Shown piece by piece: positions 10,261 through 20,994 of a DNA stretch of 64,000 nt. The DNA is from Cydia pomonella (lineage: Eukaryota; Arthropoda; Insecta; Lepidoptera; Tortricidae). Location of the stretch: NCBI RefSeq assembly GCF_033807575.1, contig NC_084724.1:10965228-11029227 (forward strand). Direction: 5' to 3'. The position numbers and the translations under genes are program-made. The first letter of the stretch is position 1. Every line of letters begins with the position of its first letter. The notes below the pieces were generated by a model that saw only the letters and a program-made list of their open reading frames with translations, was not told the origin of the DNA and did no database searches.

Positions 10261-10651
10261 CATAGCGATGAACGTTACGCTATCGAATAAATTTACACTT
10301 GGGTTTCTGGTCCTGTACGGTCAAGGACATATGTCAGGTAGAATTATACAGATTTCATAGAGCCATTCGGAATTATAAGTAACATATCTGGTTGAAGAAA
10401 CGTCCCTTTTGACACCGACAGAACATAAATATCCATAACAAATCCAGATAAAATTCATAACCTGTTATTAGAATCTGAATCTCTAGACCGTCTAGCATGA
10501 GTTGCGTTGTCGCGAGTCCAGACTAGAAGTCGCGCAGGATGTAGGTATTAGAGTCACGCGCGAGAACGTAACTCATGCGAGCCGGTCAAGTCCATTCAGA
10601 TCTTATTCAGAACTATGTTCATATGTGTTAGCAGTAGCACGTAGATTGTCA
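10261..10651. other. No feature seen
   Basis: Unique-looking DNA. The 10502-10765 open frame runs into the MITE at 10652 and has no motif. Confidence 0.35.
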
Positions 10652-10813
10652 TATATTAAAACGGGTCACTCGAACATACAGATGACACGGCGCGGAGGGC
10701 TGCGGGCCGCAGTCTGCGCCGGTCCGTCAACGCAAGCTCCTGACGAACTTCTCGGTACGGAGTGAAACATGTCGAGAGTTTTCGACTTAAAATAAGTGAC
10801 CCGTTTTAATATA
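10652..10813. mobile_element. GC-rich MITE, 162 bp, exact 19-bp inverted ends
   Basis: The left end TATATTAAAACGGGTCACT (10652-10670) and the right end AGTGACCCGTTTTAATATA (10795-10813) are exact reverse complements. The interior is strikingly GC- and CpG-rich for this window (GGCGCGGAGGGCTGCGGGCC, GTCTGCGCCGGTCCGTC). It abuts the next MITE, sharing its last bases. No domain is encoded. Confidence 0.75.
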
Positions 10814-11236
10814 CACCGTGTTTTTTTCCGTTAATTTCAAGGGTGCATTCCTGAGCTTAAATTAAGTAACTTTCTCAAAGACACTGGTAGTATAATTGAC
10901 TATTTTTCGGAGATAATCAATAAAAAATTATCTTATAAGGCCCTTACGGGCGTATATTATACTTGCCTTAGGGCCTGTTTACATATTGATTAGTGTTTAG
11001 TACGAGTGTATACATTTGCTACTAAACGTCAGTACTATCTCGGACGAATGATGTTTCAATTGTTTGGTTGAATTAAATGTAATGCCTTGTTACAACAACG
11101 CTATATTCAACATTTAATTACTTTTATAAAAATAAAGAAGTATAATTTTTATTTATTTATTAACGATGCCTTTTGGTTTCCTTTAAGGTACTTACCCATA
11201 CCTCGGAGTTAACGGAATTCAATAAAAAACACGGTG
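10814..11236. mobile_element. TA-flanked MITE with CACCGTG termini, 423 bp
   Basis: The left end CACCGTGTTTTTTTC and the right end AAAAAACACGGTG are inverted and both are flanked by TA. The inner left part holds AAGGGTGCATTCCTGAGC and TTAAATTAAGTAAC. The interior is AT-rich and non-coding. The left TA lies in the inverted end of the neighbouring GC-rich MITE, so one element probably inserted at the edge of the other. Confidence 0.6.
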
Positions 11237-11730
11237 TATTTAATATGTCTGTGTCTCACAGTGTTTCATTAAAATTTGATAGTCATAGTATAGTATAGGC
11301 TTTCACTTTTGAAACAAACAAGTTATTTGAAACCAACATTGCAAGTTGAATAAAAGTTTATCACTAGGCTGCCAACACTTTAATTTTGTAATAAAATAAA
11401 TATAAATGTAGGTACTTAACATGAAAACAGCGATGATATTGAAACACACTCAACGCGAACGATCGATCGCGTCTTTATGAACACTCCGCCAGAAATCATG
11501 GCTCCGGCTCAGTGGTTCCGCTTTACTCCATTGCCGATATTATTTCGTCGTAATATTATGGCGGCTTTTATAGACGGCCAAATCTAAAGAGAATGGTTTT
11601 GTAGGCCGAGCTCTAACGAAGTCTTTGATATTTGAGACAGGAAATTCCAGTTTGCTTAGATATTTACTCTCAATACGTTTAGTCGTTTAATTTAAAAACG
11701 AGCAACAGACCCGAGCACAACGTAACACGG
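11237..11730. other. No feature seen
   Basis: Unique-looking DNA without a long open frame. Confidence 0.35.
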
Positions 11731-12407
11731 TATACACGGTGTAACATGAGGAAACTGAAAGATTTTAACAGTCGAATAAGTTGATAAGCAGGGTCGAAAG
11801 GAGATTAAGTAAACTCATACATTGCCGAAGATGTGTTGTATTCTTGGTTTACAAGTATATATAAGAGCGGGTAAAACTGAACATAACTTATTTATAGGCT
11901 AATTTATGTTGTAGGCAGTAACGTATAGTTACTGTTAATATGTTAATTTAGGCATATAGTACAACAGTGTATTCCTGATCACATTTAGAGACCTACATTG
12001 TCATATAAACTTTTCTGGATTTCGCCTAGTTTCAGAGTTAATAGTAATAGCAATTAAAAAAAACATCTTCTTATTGTAACTTAGTGGAAAACGCCTTCTT
12101 GATGGCAATGATGCCATTATGGGGCGTAGTCTAAATATTATATAATAATATTACCTGTTGATGTAAGTGACATGTAACCTTTGCAAAAACTAGGTTATAC
12201 AAAAAAAATCGGAAATATTAATTTTCAGCGCCAGTTTTACTATAATTTTTTTCTTATATACATTCACAATTTCAAAAAATATACACAAAAATTTTTTTTT
12301 TTTTGCGTAATAAACTTAAGCTCATATATTATATCATTCTTTCCTTCTTTTGGCTTCAGAAGCGCGTGGTTAAAATCTTTCGGTTTCCTCATGTTACACC
12401 GTGTATA
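11731..12407. mobile_element. Non-autonomous TIR element, 677 bp
   Basis: The terminal inverted repeats are about 39 bases and nearly perfect. The left begins TATACACGGTGTAACATGAG and the right ends CTCATGTTACACCGTGTATA. The inner parts pair as GAAACTGAAAGATTTTAAC with GTTAAAATCTTTCGGTTTC. Each side carries TATA, consistent with TA target duplication. The interior has no transposase frame. The 75-residue frame at 12181-12408 is AT-driven. Confidence 0.8.
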
Positions 12408-12429
12408 AAATACTGATTCAACAATGCTA

Positions 12430-12598
12430 GCTGGTTTCAGCCCGTGACTTCGTTTGTATTTGTATATAGGTAATATGTCTTTCCTCGGGCCTTAAACTAA
12501 CTTCATACCAAATTTAACCAAAAACTGGTCACTGGTTTAAACTTGAAGAGATAACAGAAAGACAGACAGATCACTTTCGCATTTATAATAAATATTAC
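12430..12598 (+). repeat. Dispersed retroelement-type 3' tail
   Basis: The ordered motifs are TTTCAGCCCGTGACTTCG, CTTTCCTCGGGCCTTAAAC, CATACCAAATTTAACC, GGTTTAAACTTGAAGAG, ATAACAGAAAGACAGACAG and CATTTATAATA. This is a very widespread lepidopteran tail. The CAAAGAG-family MITE begins directly after it. Confidence 0.6.
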
Positions 12599-13026
12599 CA
12601 AAGAGAATTTGAAATAGAGGCGGATTGTCAAAGAAAATTTTGTAGCAACAGTACATTTACTGCCATTTTTCGACACATGATCAAAACTTTCAGGACGCTA
12701 TTTGACTTTAATCCTTTTTCTTTCACTGATATGTGTTAAATTTGTTAAATATCAAAAAGTGGCGCCATCTAATAGATCAAAGACCAAAGTTATGGCAGCA
12801 TCGTTTCGAGCGATGGCGCCACAACCTTTAGCCGATGCCCGGTAAGAAAGTGGCGCCACTTTATGATATTTAACAAATTAAACACATATATTATTAGTGA
12901 AAAAATAAAGTTCAAAGTCAATTGGCGTTTTTAAAGTTATAAGCATGTGTCAAAAGATGGCAGTAAATTTACTGTGGCTACAAAGTTTTCTTTGAAAATT
13001 CACCTCTCTATTTCAAATTCTCTATG
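12599..13026. mobile_element. CAAAGAG-family fold-back MITE, full copy, 428 bp
   Basis: The left end is CAAAGAGAATTTGAAATAG. The right end is complementary (CTATTTCAAATTCTCTATG). Long inverted arms share TTTACTGCCATTTTTCGACA, TTTGACTTTAATCC, ATATGTGTTAAATTTGTTAA and AAGTGGCGCCA. An asymmetric centre holds TTTAGCCGATGCCCGGTAAG, also found in the copy at 6909. No target duplication is clear. Confidence 0.85.
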
Positions 13027-14942
13027 GGATTAGTAAGGACTACTCAGATCCAAATTGCAAACCCTATATACCCTTCACTCAATGACTCTCTTAGATGTGG
13101 GCGTAAAAACAGTGGTGGAGCGGTAGATTAAACACTGTAGCTAATGCATATCGATGTATGCAATTAAAATTCACTGCGTATATCTAACCTCACCACGGCC
13201 GGCAAAATGCTCGGGCCGACGCCATCTTGAAATTATAGCGATATTGGCACAAAATCCTGCCACGTCGTAAAGTGCATAGCGGCTTAGCTTACCAAGGAAG
13301 TTAATCTCCTTGTGAAGACAGCGTACTTGGTCAAGGATGAAGGTGGAAGACATGTTATACATTAAATAATCGGTCAAGTGCGAGTCTTTTAGGCTCACTT
13401 CTTTGTTCGTATGTCTAGTTATCAAAACCCTTTATTTTTTATCAAATTAGGCCTTTTTATCATGGATCATAATATGTAGATACATGAATTTTTTATCTTA
13501 AGAAAGGAATGTGATTTTAATGAAAATATTTTTAAATAAGATCTGTCCGTCTAAACTCAAGCGTTATTTTCCTTAGAAACCGATTCTAACATTGGAGTAC
13601 TAGTAATTCTCTAATTACAAAGCTAAAATCCCAGCACCTCTCTAAGTGGTAAATCATGTATCGACAAGAACCGGGAGCAGTCTATTATTAGACAATGTAT
13701 TCCCGTTAATTGTGTGGGCGCGGGCGAGTCTATTTCTTGACACCCTACTGTAAAATGACCGAGACACTCGTAACAACTTTATGTAAGCAACGAGCGCTCT
13801 TATAGTGGTTGAGCAATTCTGTGTGGAGTTTAGGAGCGCTTGGAAAAAATACCCCCGCTGCGCCGATCGATCGAACCTTAAAATAAATTCGCCCTTTATG
13901 TATAAAGAGACAGAATTATCCTTGTTTAGATTTAATACCACTAATCGACGGTTCACAGTGGATCATTAAGTTGGAAACTTGATAGCAATACACTCATATA
14001 GTTGGGTATCTAGTTGCAGTCAGTTTGAAACCCTACGCGATCCTGGCAGGGGTGTGTTACTAGTAATTGTCGTGCATGACACTCTGTAAAAAAGGTATTT
14101 CAACAAAAGAAATACGACAACTCTTCTCGAAGTTCCTTGAAAAAGGAAGTCAATTTCAATATTACTTAATCGACAAAACAATTTAGATGGAAACGGTACC
14201 ACATTCGATCAATAATAATATACGTAGGTGGATTACTTACTTAGGATAATATTGAACCTCAAGTCTTCACTTGGCTAGTTTTTATAAGCAAACTTAATTT
14301 TTAGAATACGTTTATGTTGCACAATTGTAGTATTTAAAATGCCTCGAAACTTTTAACTTTGTGATATTCGTATCATGTACATTTTGGAAGAAATTTGTTG
14401 CCTAAAACAATAAATCGCATTCATAAGCAGCAGCTTTTCGCTTGTATTAGCATTCCCGGCGGAGAAATTGCGGAATTTAGACTAAAGTTAGCAGAATAAC
14501 CAGCGTGAAAAGTTAAACCTGTGATGTAGGACCTAACGTGCTGTTGAAATAATGCAGTCATCGCCTTGAGGGCCTGTGGATTCCGTAGGTTATCATACTT
14601 GGAAATTTCAAGGGTAAGGGAGCTAACAAACGTGAATTCTTCAGAGACTGAGGGCTTGCCGGATCTCGTTGTCTGCCTCTCTATCACGTGAATATGCAAG
14701 AGCGACTTTCAATGTTCGCGGTGGCTTTTTGGTTTCCGCGAGTGCCAAGGTGTTTGACGCGATACTATGCGGCGCTGGTTAGCTATTTAATACCATTCAT
14801 GGTCTTCTGCATTGACTGAAAGACCTTTTAGGCTGTGCCTTTTAATTATACTAAGAAAAAAACAGAATGGCAATTGGCAACAGACATTTCTTAACGTAGA
14901 CGGAACGAGTTTCACGTGGACAGAGTTGCAGGCATTCGATGG
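13027..14942. other. Unique-looking stretch with unassigned open frames
   Basis: Minus-strand frames at 13171-13425 (84 residues), 13654-13956 (100) and 14421-14699 (92) are open, but no domain, splice pair or repeat partner was recognised. The 14421-14699 product includes SEEFTFVSSLTLEISKYDNL and ends in a cysteine pair. None is called a gene. The composition is more mixed than the flanking MITEs, so this is the best place nearby for unrecognised exons. Confidence 0.35.
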
Positions 14943-15078
14943 TACGGTCAAGGTATTAAATATCAACACGGACAAAGTGCCAAAAATATGTATACATGAC
15001 GTTATTGCCCATACATTAAAGTAGTGTATACATATTTTCGGCACTATGTCCGTGTCGATATTTAATACCTTGACTGTA
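14943..15078. mobile_element. TACAGTCA-type fold-back MITE, 136 bp (copy 1)
   Basis: Runs from TACGGTCAAGGTATTAAATA to the complementary TATTTAATACCTTGACTGTA. Inner arms carry ACACGGAC, AAGTGCC and AAAATATGTATACA. The same length and core occur at 29255-29390, and a decayed copy is at 42297-42421. Confidence 0.85.
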
Positions 15079-15579
15079 CCTATAATAATCCAGAATAAAG
15101 TTATGTCGAGCTGCGATAAAATACTGCCGAACCCCAATATTTTATAAGCTCCCCTAATGAATATTCCTCTACCACAGGGAACACTGAAATCTCAGTGTAA
15201 AGCGCGGAACACACGGGGAGACTCAGTGATGCGCCTCGACAAAAAGTGAGACTAGTTAGAAGCTTCGGACTCTGTGATATGCAAAAGACAAAGATACCCG
15301 CATAAAATACATTACACACTTATACATAGGCACCTTTATACAGACTGCTAAAATCTTAGTGCAAGTGTGCAGATCAAAACTTGTTCAACCAATAGAAGAT
15401 AGATAGCCGAAAGTATATATATAGTAGTATATATAGTATATAGCTAAAGCTCATCTCGTTTGGCGCTAAGTTTTTCAAAGGTTTAGTTACCATCAGCCGT
15501 AAAAGTGCATGGCGACTATCAATGAATTCATTACTGCGTGCCACCATTTCAATCAATCATCTGTCGTATCTCGACGCAA
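15079..15579. other. Non-coding stretch
   Basis: An AT microsatellite lies at 15413-15440. Around 15490-15530, ACCATCAGCCGTAAAAGTGCA and ATGAATTCATTA resemble parts of the elements at 30187-30341 and 48372-48500. No gene is seen. Confidence 0.4.
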
Positions 15580-16096
15580 TGGTTTACCGCATGGGTCAGC
15601 AAACTTTTTTCTAAAGAGAGCAAGCAACCACAGGTAGAAGTTTTAGCAAAGAGAATTTGAAATAGAGGTGTGTTGTTATAGAAAACTTTGTAGCGACGTA
15701 AATTTACTGCCATTTTTCGACACATAATTAAAACTTTTAGAACGCCATTTGACTTTGATCCTTATTCTTTCACTATTTGATATTTAACAAATTTAACACA
15801 TATCAGTGAAGGAATAAGGATCAAAGTCAAGTGGCGTTCTAAAAGTTTTAATTATGTGTCGAACAATGGGAGTAAATTTACGTCGCTACAAAGTTTTCTT
15901 TTACAATACACCTCTATTTCAAATTCTCTTTGGTTTTAGGAATGTCATAGACCGACAAAAGTTTATTTGACTGGTCAAATTCTAAACTAGTCTAGTCTAA
16001 GTGTTAATTGTTTGGGTGCCTTGAAGAACTGCAATTGCAAGTCCAAAGAGCCGCATGCGGCTCGCGAGCTGCGGTTTGCCGACCCCTGGTAAACCA
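15580..16096. mobile_element. hAT-like non-autonomous element interrupted by another MITE
   Basis: The left end GCATGGGTCAGCAAAC and the right end GTTTGCCGACCCCTG are inverted and have the CAGGGGTCGGCAAAC look of hAT MITEs. Flanking TGGTTTACC and GGTAAACCA extend the symmetry. The inner right end has GAGCCGCATGCGGCTCGCGA, a typical subterminal motif. A complete palindromic MITE sits inside at 15647-15932. Without it the outer element would be about 224 bp. Confidence 0.65.
15647..15932. mobile_element. CAAAGAG-family palindromic MITE with 7-bp target duplication, 286 bp
   Basis: Runs from CAAAGAGAATTTGAAATAG to the complementary end CTATTTCAAATTCTCTTTG. The arms are almost the full length. 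GTTTTAG flanks both sides exactly (15640-15646 and 15933-15939). It lacks the GCCGATGCCC centre found in the longer family members, so it is a centre-deleted form. It is nested in the hAT-like element. Confidence 0.9.
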
Positions 16097-16960
16097 GGGT
16101 TTTAAACCTGGTAAACACAAACTCATGTCTTCAACATATCTTTGTTGGCTAAACTTTGTCTAGATATTTTCCATCTCCTTTGCAACTCGTAGAAATGTCT
16201 CAAGTGCGGCAAAACACCGCTCCGTATGACCTGAGCCTAAAGTTTACTGCTGCGCGCTTAAACATTCACAACTTTGCCAAATAATGTCCCGAGTTTGAAA
16301 GAGGCGATATCATTTGGGTCTACTTTTAAGGTTGCAAAGAATGGATCTATTTAGAACTTCATTGTCTCGGGCGAGACACGAACTCGCGTGGAGCTTCTTC
16401 TCGCATGATTACTACTACAACAAGGAGGTATTTGCAGGTACTCTGACCTAACCAGTCCTATACGATGCGTCCTCTTTCACGGCCTTAACCCAAGTGACGA
16501 GTCTGTCTAAGTTACTTCGTGTCCCCACCACTTGCTAAAACTACCGTGTTGCCAGCACTATAATGTTAATTTCCCAACTACCCCAGTATTAATTGGGGTA
16601 ACGTAATAATGTTGCCACAGTACAAATATTATTTAACTGCTATCTGAAATGTAAACATAAATAAATCATGCCACCGAGACTTCACCTGAGGAGATTATTT
16701 CCATCATGGGCGCCTTAGGGAGGCCATTTCTTAAAATGCTACTAGAGTTTAAAGCCATAGTGGAAATTCATCAGTAATGATGCGACACCCATATTTTTTT
16801 AAATAAATAAACTGACTGATATAAATACATTGTAAGGTTTCAAGACAAATGATCGGTTCTAATTAAAATACAGTGATATACAGGGCAATTCGAACGTACA
16901 CTGACATCAGAATGATATTTGAATCATGTTATTTAGTTATCGTGCCGCAAAACAAAGATC
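16097..16960. other. No convincing feature
   Basis: Mixed-composition DNA without a recognised gene. The frame upstream of the LINE fragment may include more of that LINE, but similarity is not visible. Confidence 0.35.
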
Positions 16961-17245
16961 AGACGAATGCGGACCCTTGTTTCTCTATTTTTCTGTACGC
17001 GTCCGAAACCTGGACCATTAAAATCGAAACCCTTCGTAGGATAGATGCGTTCGAGATGTGCTGCTGGCGGAGAATGCTCCGGATCTCGTGGACTGAACGC
17101 TGCACAAATGCATCTATTTTTGACGAACTTAACATTAAAACGAGGCTCTCTACTGTTTACACCCAACGTGTACTTGGTTTCTTCGACCACCTGAGCAGGA
17201 TAGGTCGAGATGGTCTGAAAAAGCTCATGATCACTGGCTGCATGC
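16961..17245 (+). pseudogene. RTE-type LINE endonuclease-reverse transcriptase, C-terminal fragment
   Basis: The plus-strand product contains LYASETWTIKIETLRRIDAF, EMCCWRRMLRISWTERCTNA and DELNIKTRLSTVYTQRVLGF, then FDHLSRIGRDGLKKLM. This is the conserved post-RT segment (YGSETWT, R..AFEMWCWRRMLRI.WT..TN) of RTE-type and related non-LTR elements. The catalytic RT core and the endonuclease are absent upstream, and similarity fades after PRKRM. It is a dead, truncated copy. Confidence 0.85.
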
Positions 17246-17590
17246 CAAGGAAGCGGATGAACTTATGGCACAGTCGTTACGTCCCTCAGCTATGAGGATA
17301 CGACAAGGAAGAAAAAGCTTATACATGTAGATACGGCAAGTACGAGCGAAATGCACTCTCATACTAGTAAGACACACACCCCTTCAGACTGTCTATCCAC
17401 TGTTTTTGTATATGACAGTTCCTTTCAGCAATGGCTTTCGGAATGCTATTGTGACTACAACACTACAACTTACTTCGGATTTACTAGATTAATCTCAATC
17501 CTCAGAAAAGCTTATCGATCATCTGAACAAAGATAACAGTAATTGGCGCCCGAAATCGTTTCCATAAAGATGGTACTTAATAAACTGATG

Positions 17591-17745
17591 GCCCAATTCA
17601 AACTTTAAGATACGTCAAAGATTTCCTAAAGATACGATATGAATTAGATATGTCAGTATCAAAAGTTTTCTCAAACAAAAACGTCACAGTTGACACTGAC
17701 ATATCCAATCCATAACTTATTTTTAGGAAATTTTAGACGATCTAT
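17591..17745. mobile_element. GGCCC-type fold-back MITE, decayed
   Basis: Left part GCCCAATTCAAACTTTAAGA, then TACGTCAAAGATTTCCTAAA. The right part (TTTAGGAAATTTTAGACGAT) is partly complementary. Shared inner blocks are GATATGTCAGTATCAAAAG and CACTGACATATCCAATCCAT. It is the same family as 20638-20801. Confidence 0.65.
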
Positions 17746-18060
17746 GAAGTAACCTACTTGGAAGTAACTGAAAAGAGTAGGTACGAGTCGAAAATAGGCC
17801 CAGTGGAAACGATCGCTCCAACAGGTGGTTTAGTGACCACCTGGCGGCAGGTGGCTACAGATTGACAACAGTACGAAAGGCACACTTTGTTAGGTGCAAA
17901 ATTACGGTGTTATTATTAAAGCCTGGTTCGTATCGTACAAAACAAAAAAAAACAAGTCGTATCAAATCGCGGTGGTCGTATCAAAATACGACATTGAAGA
18001 TTGCTCACGCTGATAAGTAAGAATAAAAATAAGAATCGTTTATTGCTTCATACAGATTAT
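17746..18060. other. No feature seen
   Basis: Includes two AGGTGG-rich spots (17822-17855) and a TCGTATCAAA direct repeat (17963-17990). No gene is seen. Confidence 0.35.
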
Positions 18061-18387
18061 AACAGATACACATGAAAGTCTTCTTCTTCTTCCTCGCGTT
18101 GTCCCGGCATTTTGCCACGGCTCATGGGAGCCTGGGGTCCGATTGATAACTAATCCCAAGATGTGGCGTAGGCACTAGTTTTTACGAAAGCGACTGCCAT
18201 CTGACCTTCCAACCCAGAGGATAAACTAGGCCTTGTTGGGATTAGTCCGGTTTCCTCACGATGTTTTCCTTCACCGAAAAGCGACTGGTAAATATCAAAT
18301 GATATTTCGTACAAAAATTCCGAAAAACTCATTGGTACGAGCCGGGGTTTGAACCCGCGACCTCCGACAACAGATACACATGAAAGT
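18061..18387 (-). mobile_element. Full SINE with exact 19-bp target-site duplication
   Basis: AACAGATACACATGAAAGT occurs at 18061-18079 and again at 18369-18387, so the element between (18080-18368) is one retrotransposition event. On the minus strand it starts with a truncated tRNA-like head (GGTCGCGGGTTCAAACCCC, a B box), then CTCGTACCAATGAG, AACATCGTGAGGAAACCGGA, CCTCTGGGTTGGAAGGTCAG, AAAAACTAGTGCCTACGCC, and ends CCGGGACAACGCGAGGAAGA with (AAG)n. The end resembles a LINE 3' end, as expected if that LINE supplied the reverse transcriptase. Confidence 0.92.
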
Positions 18388-19009
18388 AAGTGACATAATA
18401 AAAGAGTCAAAACAAATATTAACTTATACAGATTGAAAGTGAGACGAAATTATTATTGTATTAGGCAAAGGGTTAACTAAAACCCTTAACTACCTAAGGA
18501 AGAGCGGTGTCTCCCAACACAGGCAACAATTTGCTTACCGGGTGGTATCATCACTTAGACCATAAACATTGTGCATTTTATAAAATAAAGTATTTTGCAT
18601 TTTTTTTTTGTATTTATAAAGGGTTTTCCAGTTTCCGCGCGCTCTGGACAGAGGTACCCGGCGCTGGTTTTCAGACCGGTGCCAGACAAAGGCCGGTCGG
18701 AGTAATTATTTATAGCAAATTACAGTACTTTTGTGCTCGTGATTAAATAGAAGAAGTGAAAGGCGTGAGTGAGACGCACGCCAATTACGATGACGACGAC
18801 GAGAGGTTGTATCAAAAACAGTTCAAAATAATAATAAGGTTAAATTGGAATCGCGCTCACGTTTCATGCCAAAAGAGAGCTGTCCCGTTGTAGTGTGTGG
18901 ACCTATAAGATGGCGATGGAGCTAAAACAGTCAAGTTCTGAGAAATATACATAATATGATTCAGGAGACGGACCACAGGGTCGATACAGATATGTATGTA
19001 TGTGTGTGT
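18388..19009. other. No convincing feature
   Basis: A GC-richer part (18630-18700) opens a 79-residue frame without motifs. No gene is called. Confidence 0.35.
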
Positions 19010-19125
19010 TTATATATTATATATGTATCGTTGTCTAAGTACCCTCAACACAAGCCTTATTGAGCTTACTGTGGGACTTAGTCAATTTGTGTAATAATGT
19101 CCGATAATATTATATTATTATATTA
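19010..19125 (+). mobile_element. 5'-truncated SINE, 3' part only
   Basis: TATCGTTGTCTAAGTACC, CTCAACACAAGCCTTATTGA, GCTTACTGTGGGACTTAGTC and AATTTGTGTAATAATGTCC match the 3' half of the SINEs at 31003 and 33748. The tRNA-like head is absent. Confidence 0.9.
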
Positions 19126-19244
19126 TGTACCTAAATGCGAGACACGAGAAAAGCGAGACTATTGTTCCCGTAATTCTTGTTAAATTGTACTTGTATACTG
19201 TGTTCGTCACTTTAATTAAGGCAAAGGTATACCTCTAAACGAAC

Positions 19245-19365
19245 AATTCTTGTATATATATATATTTATATATTCCGGGGATCTCGGAAACAGCTCTAAA
19301 AATTTCGATGAAAAAATCGGTCTAGCTAGGTTTTCCGAGCGAAGCTCGGTCTCCCAGATATTCAT
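19245..19365 (+). repeat. Short dispersed-repeat fragment
   Basis: CGGGGATCTCGGAAACAGCT, ATTTCGATGAAAAAATCGG, TCTAGCTAGGTTTTCCGAGC and GAAGCTCGGTCTCCC form a block that recurs in lepidopteran genomes, preceded by a (TA)n tract. Class uncertain. Confidence 0.5.
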
Positions 19366-20637
19366 AATATTAATAAAAAGATATTGGTCAAATAATGAAT
19401 AGTAATAAAGATAATAATAAATCTAAAATAATAACCAACCTTGAATAGTATCCAGATCAAAACTTCCAATTATTCCCATTGAACAACTGCAATGGAGACC
19501 TACTGGTCCAGATACTACCGAGGGTAAGGATCGTAGCCCCAACTGTTAAGGCAATGGCCTCCTGGATCCCAGAAGCGCTGTTTTGTTTATTAATTTGGAG
19601 CCATGGACTTGTTTAGTGAAAGTTAAAAATAATGTTTGGAATTTGTCCTTTATAAAGGCCTCTGGGACTCAGGAGGATAGATAATATTCTCTATCCCAGT
19701 AGTACCCCTATGTTTGTGCATTTAATCCAGCGAGGCGAATTCAAATAAAGGTTCTTACTGTATCTCCCCTGTGTGCTGAAGGGCGGCCATTATGAAATCT
19801 CTTTCACAGCCTCTTCATTAGTCATTCAGCCGAGTCAAATATGAAAACCACCCCGGGGTATTTTCCAAAAAGAAATATGCGAATACTTCTGTCTCTATGT
19901 GTTATGTTGACATATATTTTCATCAGAAACAGTAGCAAATCGTACAAATAACAAATATATATTTATTTTTAGTTAGTTTCTTAAAATAAAACTAAGCAAA
20001 GACAGCATTTAACTGCAATGCAATAACTTGTGAGTTTAAACCATTACCTAACAAAATCTCAACCCTCCTTTTGTTTGGTCTGCGGAAAATAAGTCCTAAC
20101 CGCTTGGATGCAACGATTTTACAAACAGATAGGTAAATACACACGTAAAATTTAATACCCCTCTTTTTCCGAGGCAGGAAAAACCCACTAATCTCGATAA
20201 TCTGTCAGTTACGTAAGCGTTGGCTGTTGTAAACAGCGCTCTGTTTACGTTCGACGAATGGTAAACAAAGAAATACGATATTCGCCAGAGTTGTGGACAA
20301 ATAGACAGCCGAGCACACAATCGGTCGAGAACGTACAAATAGTGGGGAGTGCACATAACAATAATATCTGTTCAGATAAATCTCGATATACTCTGGCAAA
20401 TCAACTAAGTAGAAAAAGGTGTGAGATTCAAAAATTCTAGGGGCGATCGATCCTGCGCATACATTTGTTACTTTGCCGCCATTTTATACTGTAGAAAAAC
20501 TAAAGTGGGAAATCAACATTGTCTTTGGTTATCGCTGGAGGTCAAATTGACAGCCAATTGTTTTAGAACTTTTTATTGTTAAATTATGTAATATGAGGGT
20601 AGATTCAATCCGATAAATTTACTCTTAATAGGCTTAC
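19366..20637. other. No convincing feature
   Basis: Short open frames on both strands near 20096-20440 overlap one another and show no motif. A possible repeat tail (CAACCCTCCTTTTGTTTGG) lies at 20060-20080. Confidence 0.35.
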
Positions 20638-20801
20638 GGCCCAATTGTAACTTTAAGATACGTCAAAAATTTGCATACGGATATGTCAGTCTCAAAAGTG
20701 ACGTTTTTGTTTGATGAAACGTCACTTTTGATACTGACATATCTAATCCATATTGTAGTCTTTAGCAAGTTTTTGATGTATCTTAAATTTCGAATCGGGC
20801 C
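20638..20801. mobile_element. GGCCC-type fold-back MITE, 164 bp
   Basis: Runs from GGCCCAATTGTAACTTTAAG to the complementary CTTAAATTTCGAATCGGGCC. The centre is a strong hairpin: TCAAAAGTGACGTTTTTGTT against AACGTCACTTTTGA. Family members lie at 17591-17745, and related GGCCC-ended elements at 46313-46452 and 52274-52543. Confidence 0.85.
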
Positions 20802-20994
20802 GTATCTCTCAAAGTAATGATAGGGTGTTCTTTACGCGTGAATATTTACTAAAACGTGTTTTTAAGCAAATTAAATCGATCGATATCTCTTTTTCGTAGA
20901 GTTGTTAAATACAAATATTGCCCGCTTAACCTAAATACAATCAACTTTAAATAACAAGCTCATTTTCTATGCTCGTTCATTCATAAACCAAACG

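Noticed and set aside
16873..17295. Host gene on the plus strand
   Set aside because: The product matches the post-RT segment of RTE-type LINEs, and the upstream catalytic regions are missing.
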